NCBI GenBank assembly: GCA_002719615.1
Contig: PBHZ01000015.1
Coordinates: 82,426-89,475 of the forward strand
DNA length: 7,050 nucleotides
Origin: Methanobacteriota archaeon
GTDB lineage: Archaea > Thermoplasmatota > Poseidoniia > Poseidoniales > Thalassarchaeaceae
Direction: 5' to 3'
In this document: in pieces, positions 5,893-7,050 of the stretch
Position numbering within the stretch: position 1 is the stretch's first letter
Layout of the letters: each line of letters opens with the position of its first letter
The notes under the pieces: model-generated
Seen by the model: only the letters and a program-made list of their open reading frames with translations
Told to the model about the DNA's origin: nothing
The model's database searches: none
Translations under genes and position numbers: made by a program

Positions 5893-7050
5893 TTAATCTT
5901 CGATTTTCCATTTTGGTCCTTGAGGGCCATCTTCAACAATAACGTTCATGGAATTTAACTTACCTCTTATTTCATCCGCATATTCCCAGTTTTTTTCTTC
6001 TCTAGCTTTCTGCCTTTGTATTAATAATTCTTCAACCACTACTGATATTTCATTTCTTTTTTTATCTATTTCTGCTGCTAATATGTTCAATTCATCAACC
6101 CCTGGAATAAGACCGAGTACCTCGCCTGCAAACTCATCCAACCAACCCAAGAAGGCAGAAATAGAGTCTTCTTTATTTCCATTAGATATTAATTCTTGGA
6201 GTTTCTTGATAACTGATTGGACTTCAACAAAGGCTATTCTGGTGTTGAAGTCATCATTCATTCCTTGAGTAAAACGTTCAGTAACAGAATTTAGGAAAAT
6301 ATTTTTTCTCCAAACTCCTGGAACGGCGATATTTACTGCTTCTAAATAGGTATTTAATAATCTATTATAGTGCAGTTGAGATTCTTCCAACATAGATTGA
6401 TTGAATTCGATAGGTTGTCTATATGGTGCATTAAGTAAAGCATATCTAAGGGCTAAAGGTTTGACTGAATCAAAGGTTTCTGAAATTGTTTTAAAATTAC
6501 CTGTAGACTTACTCATTTTTTCGCCATCAACATTGATCATCCCATTATGAAGCCAATATTTTACAACATTTTCTCTATCTAAACAACATTCAGACTGGAA
6601 TATTTCCGCTTCATGATGTGGGAACATCAAATCCCTTCCACCTCCATGAATATCAAAAGTTTCACCGAGGTGTTTCAAAGACATTGCTGAACATTCAATA
6701 TGCCAACCAGGTCTACCATCTCCCCATGGGCTTGGCCAATAAGGCTCCCCACTCTTCGCATTTTTCCAAAGAGCAAAATCTCTATGATCTCGTTTTCCCC
6801 CACCAGTTTGGCCAACCCTTCCTCCTGCTCCAGACCTAACCATATCAAGAGTTTGTCCAGTTAATTGCCCATATTTATCAGGTGCAGTGTCTATCTCAAA
6901 ATATACGCCATCTTCAGCAACATAAGCATGTTTTTTATTCAAAAGTATTGAAATCATATCTATTATCTCGGGTATTGTTTCGGTTACTTTGGAATATTCA
7001 TCGGCACGTAAAACATTTAACTTATCCATGACATCAAAATAATTATCTAT
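5893..7050 (-). CDS. cysS: Cysteinyl-tRNA synthetase, N-terminus beyond the window
   Basis: Class I aminoacyl-tRNA synthetase that charges tRNA-Cys. Only the last 385 residues are in the window. The frame stays open through seven codons (IDNYFDV) upstream of the ATG at 7029, and these match the family's interior, so that ATG is not the start. By comparison with E. coli CysS about 90 residues are missing, including the HIGH motif and the first zinc ligand. Numbering from Met at 7029, visible signatures are GRPGWHIECSAM (Cys113), GGGRDLMFPHHEAE (His138, Glu142), KMSKS (171-175), MNDDFNTR (257-264) and the ending EDGPQGPKW. Cys113, His138 and Glu142 correspond to the zinc ligands Cys209, His234 and Glu238 of E. 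coli. Oddities are a Gly-rich stretch at 67-78 before KRDHRDFALWK, and SKVTETI where PRATxHI is usual. Both look like lineage variation rather than damage. Confidence 0.97.
   Translation of the reverse strand: MDNYFDVMDKLNVLRADEYSKVTETIPEIIDMISILLNKKHAYVAEDGVYFEIDTAPDKYGQLTGQTLDMVRSGAGGRVGQTGGGKRDHRDFALWKNAKSGEPYWPSPWGDGRPGWHIECSAMSLKHLGETFDIHGGGRDLMFPHHEAEIFQSECCLDRENVVKYWLHNGMINVDGEKMSKSTGNFKTISETFDSVKPLALRYALLNAPYRQPIEFNQSMLEESQLHYNRLLNTYLEAVNIAVPGVWRKNIFLNSVTERFTQGMNDDFNTRIAFVEVQSVIKKLQELISNGNKEDSISAFLGWLDEFAGEVLGLIPGVDELNILAAEIDKKRNEISVVVEELLIQRQKAREEKNWEYADEIRGKLNSMNVIVEDGPQGPKWKIED
5990..6063 (+). terminator. Candidate T tracts ending the peroxiredoxin transcript inside cysS
   Basis: The peroxiredoxin has no downstream spacer, but on the plus strand two T7 tracts occur at 5990-5996 and 6057-6063, about 100 and 165 bases past its stop. 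They are the antisense of A-rich Lys/Glu/Asn codons of cysS. They could end transcription by the archaeal T-tract mechanism; chance occurrence in AT-rich coding sequence is equally possible. Confidence 0.2.

Noticed and set aside
5948..6268. Plus-strand open frame of 106 residues antisense to cysS
   Set aside because: Ser/Ile-rich shadow of the conserved synthetase C-terminus.
6618..6839. Plus-strand open frame of 73 residues antisense to cysS
   Set aside because: Antisense to the zinc-site region of cysS, which is clearly the coding strand.
7027..7029. ATG at 7029 as the true start of cysS
   Set aside because: The frame stays open to the window edge and the upstream residues align with the interior of the family; the HIGH motif must lie further upstream.

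Overview
The window is AT-rich (about two-thirds A+T by eye; Arg mostly AGA/AGG, Ile often ATA) and gene-dense. It holds six protein-coding genes and no RNA gene, insertion sequence or CRISPR array that I can see. Several things suggest a low-GC archaeon, possibly a marine euryarchaeon of the Marine Group II/III (Poseidoniales-like) type. The peroxiredoxin has an archaeal-looking ending (AENPGVEPNY). Candidate promoters are TATA-like boxes rather than -35/-10 pairs, and the genes are very compact with Shine-Dalgarno (SD) sites. This placement is inference; no marker gene in the window proves it.

Layout from left to right. A short leader with a TATA-like element precedes a plus-strand aldo/keto reductase of the potassium-channel beta-subunit family (146-1216). 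After a 125-base gap comes a plus-strand DEAD-box RNA helicase with a long basic tail (1342-2760), starting at TTG. Its stop codon directly abuts that of a minus-strand three-gene cluster read right to left: a protein with about 12 membrane segments (3927-5297), a single-pass protein with an acidic exported domain (3184-3918), and a small soluble protein (2761-3165). A 133-base divergent promoter region separates this cluster from a plus-strand BCP/AhpE-type peroxiredoxin (5431-5892). The peroxiredoxin's stop codon again directly abuts that of a minus-strand cysteinyl-tRNA synthetase (5893-7050), which runs off the right edge and lacks its N-terminus here.

The recognisable genes are housekeeping or redox genes: RNA remodelling, peroxide removal, Cys-tRNA charging and an NADPH-dependent oxidoreductase. 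Nothing ties them into one pathway. The least explained part is the three-gene cluster at 2761-5297. Its spacing (9 and 18 bases) and gene-by-gene SD sites indicate one transcript, and its products look like a membrane complex of an integral component, an exported-domain subunit and a cytosolic partner. The cytosolic partner loosely resembles phage-tail proteins of the gpU / DNA-circularisation N-domain type. That resemblance is from memory and untested.
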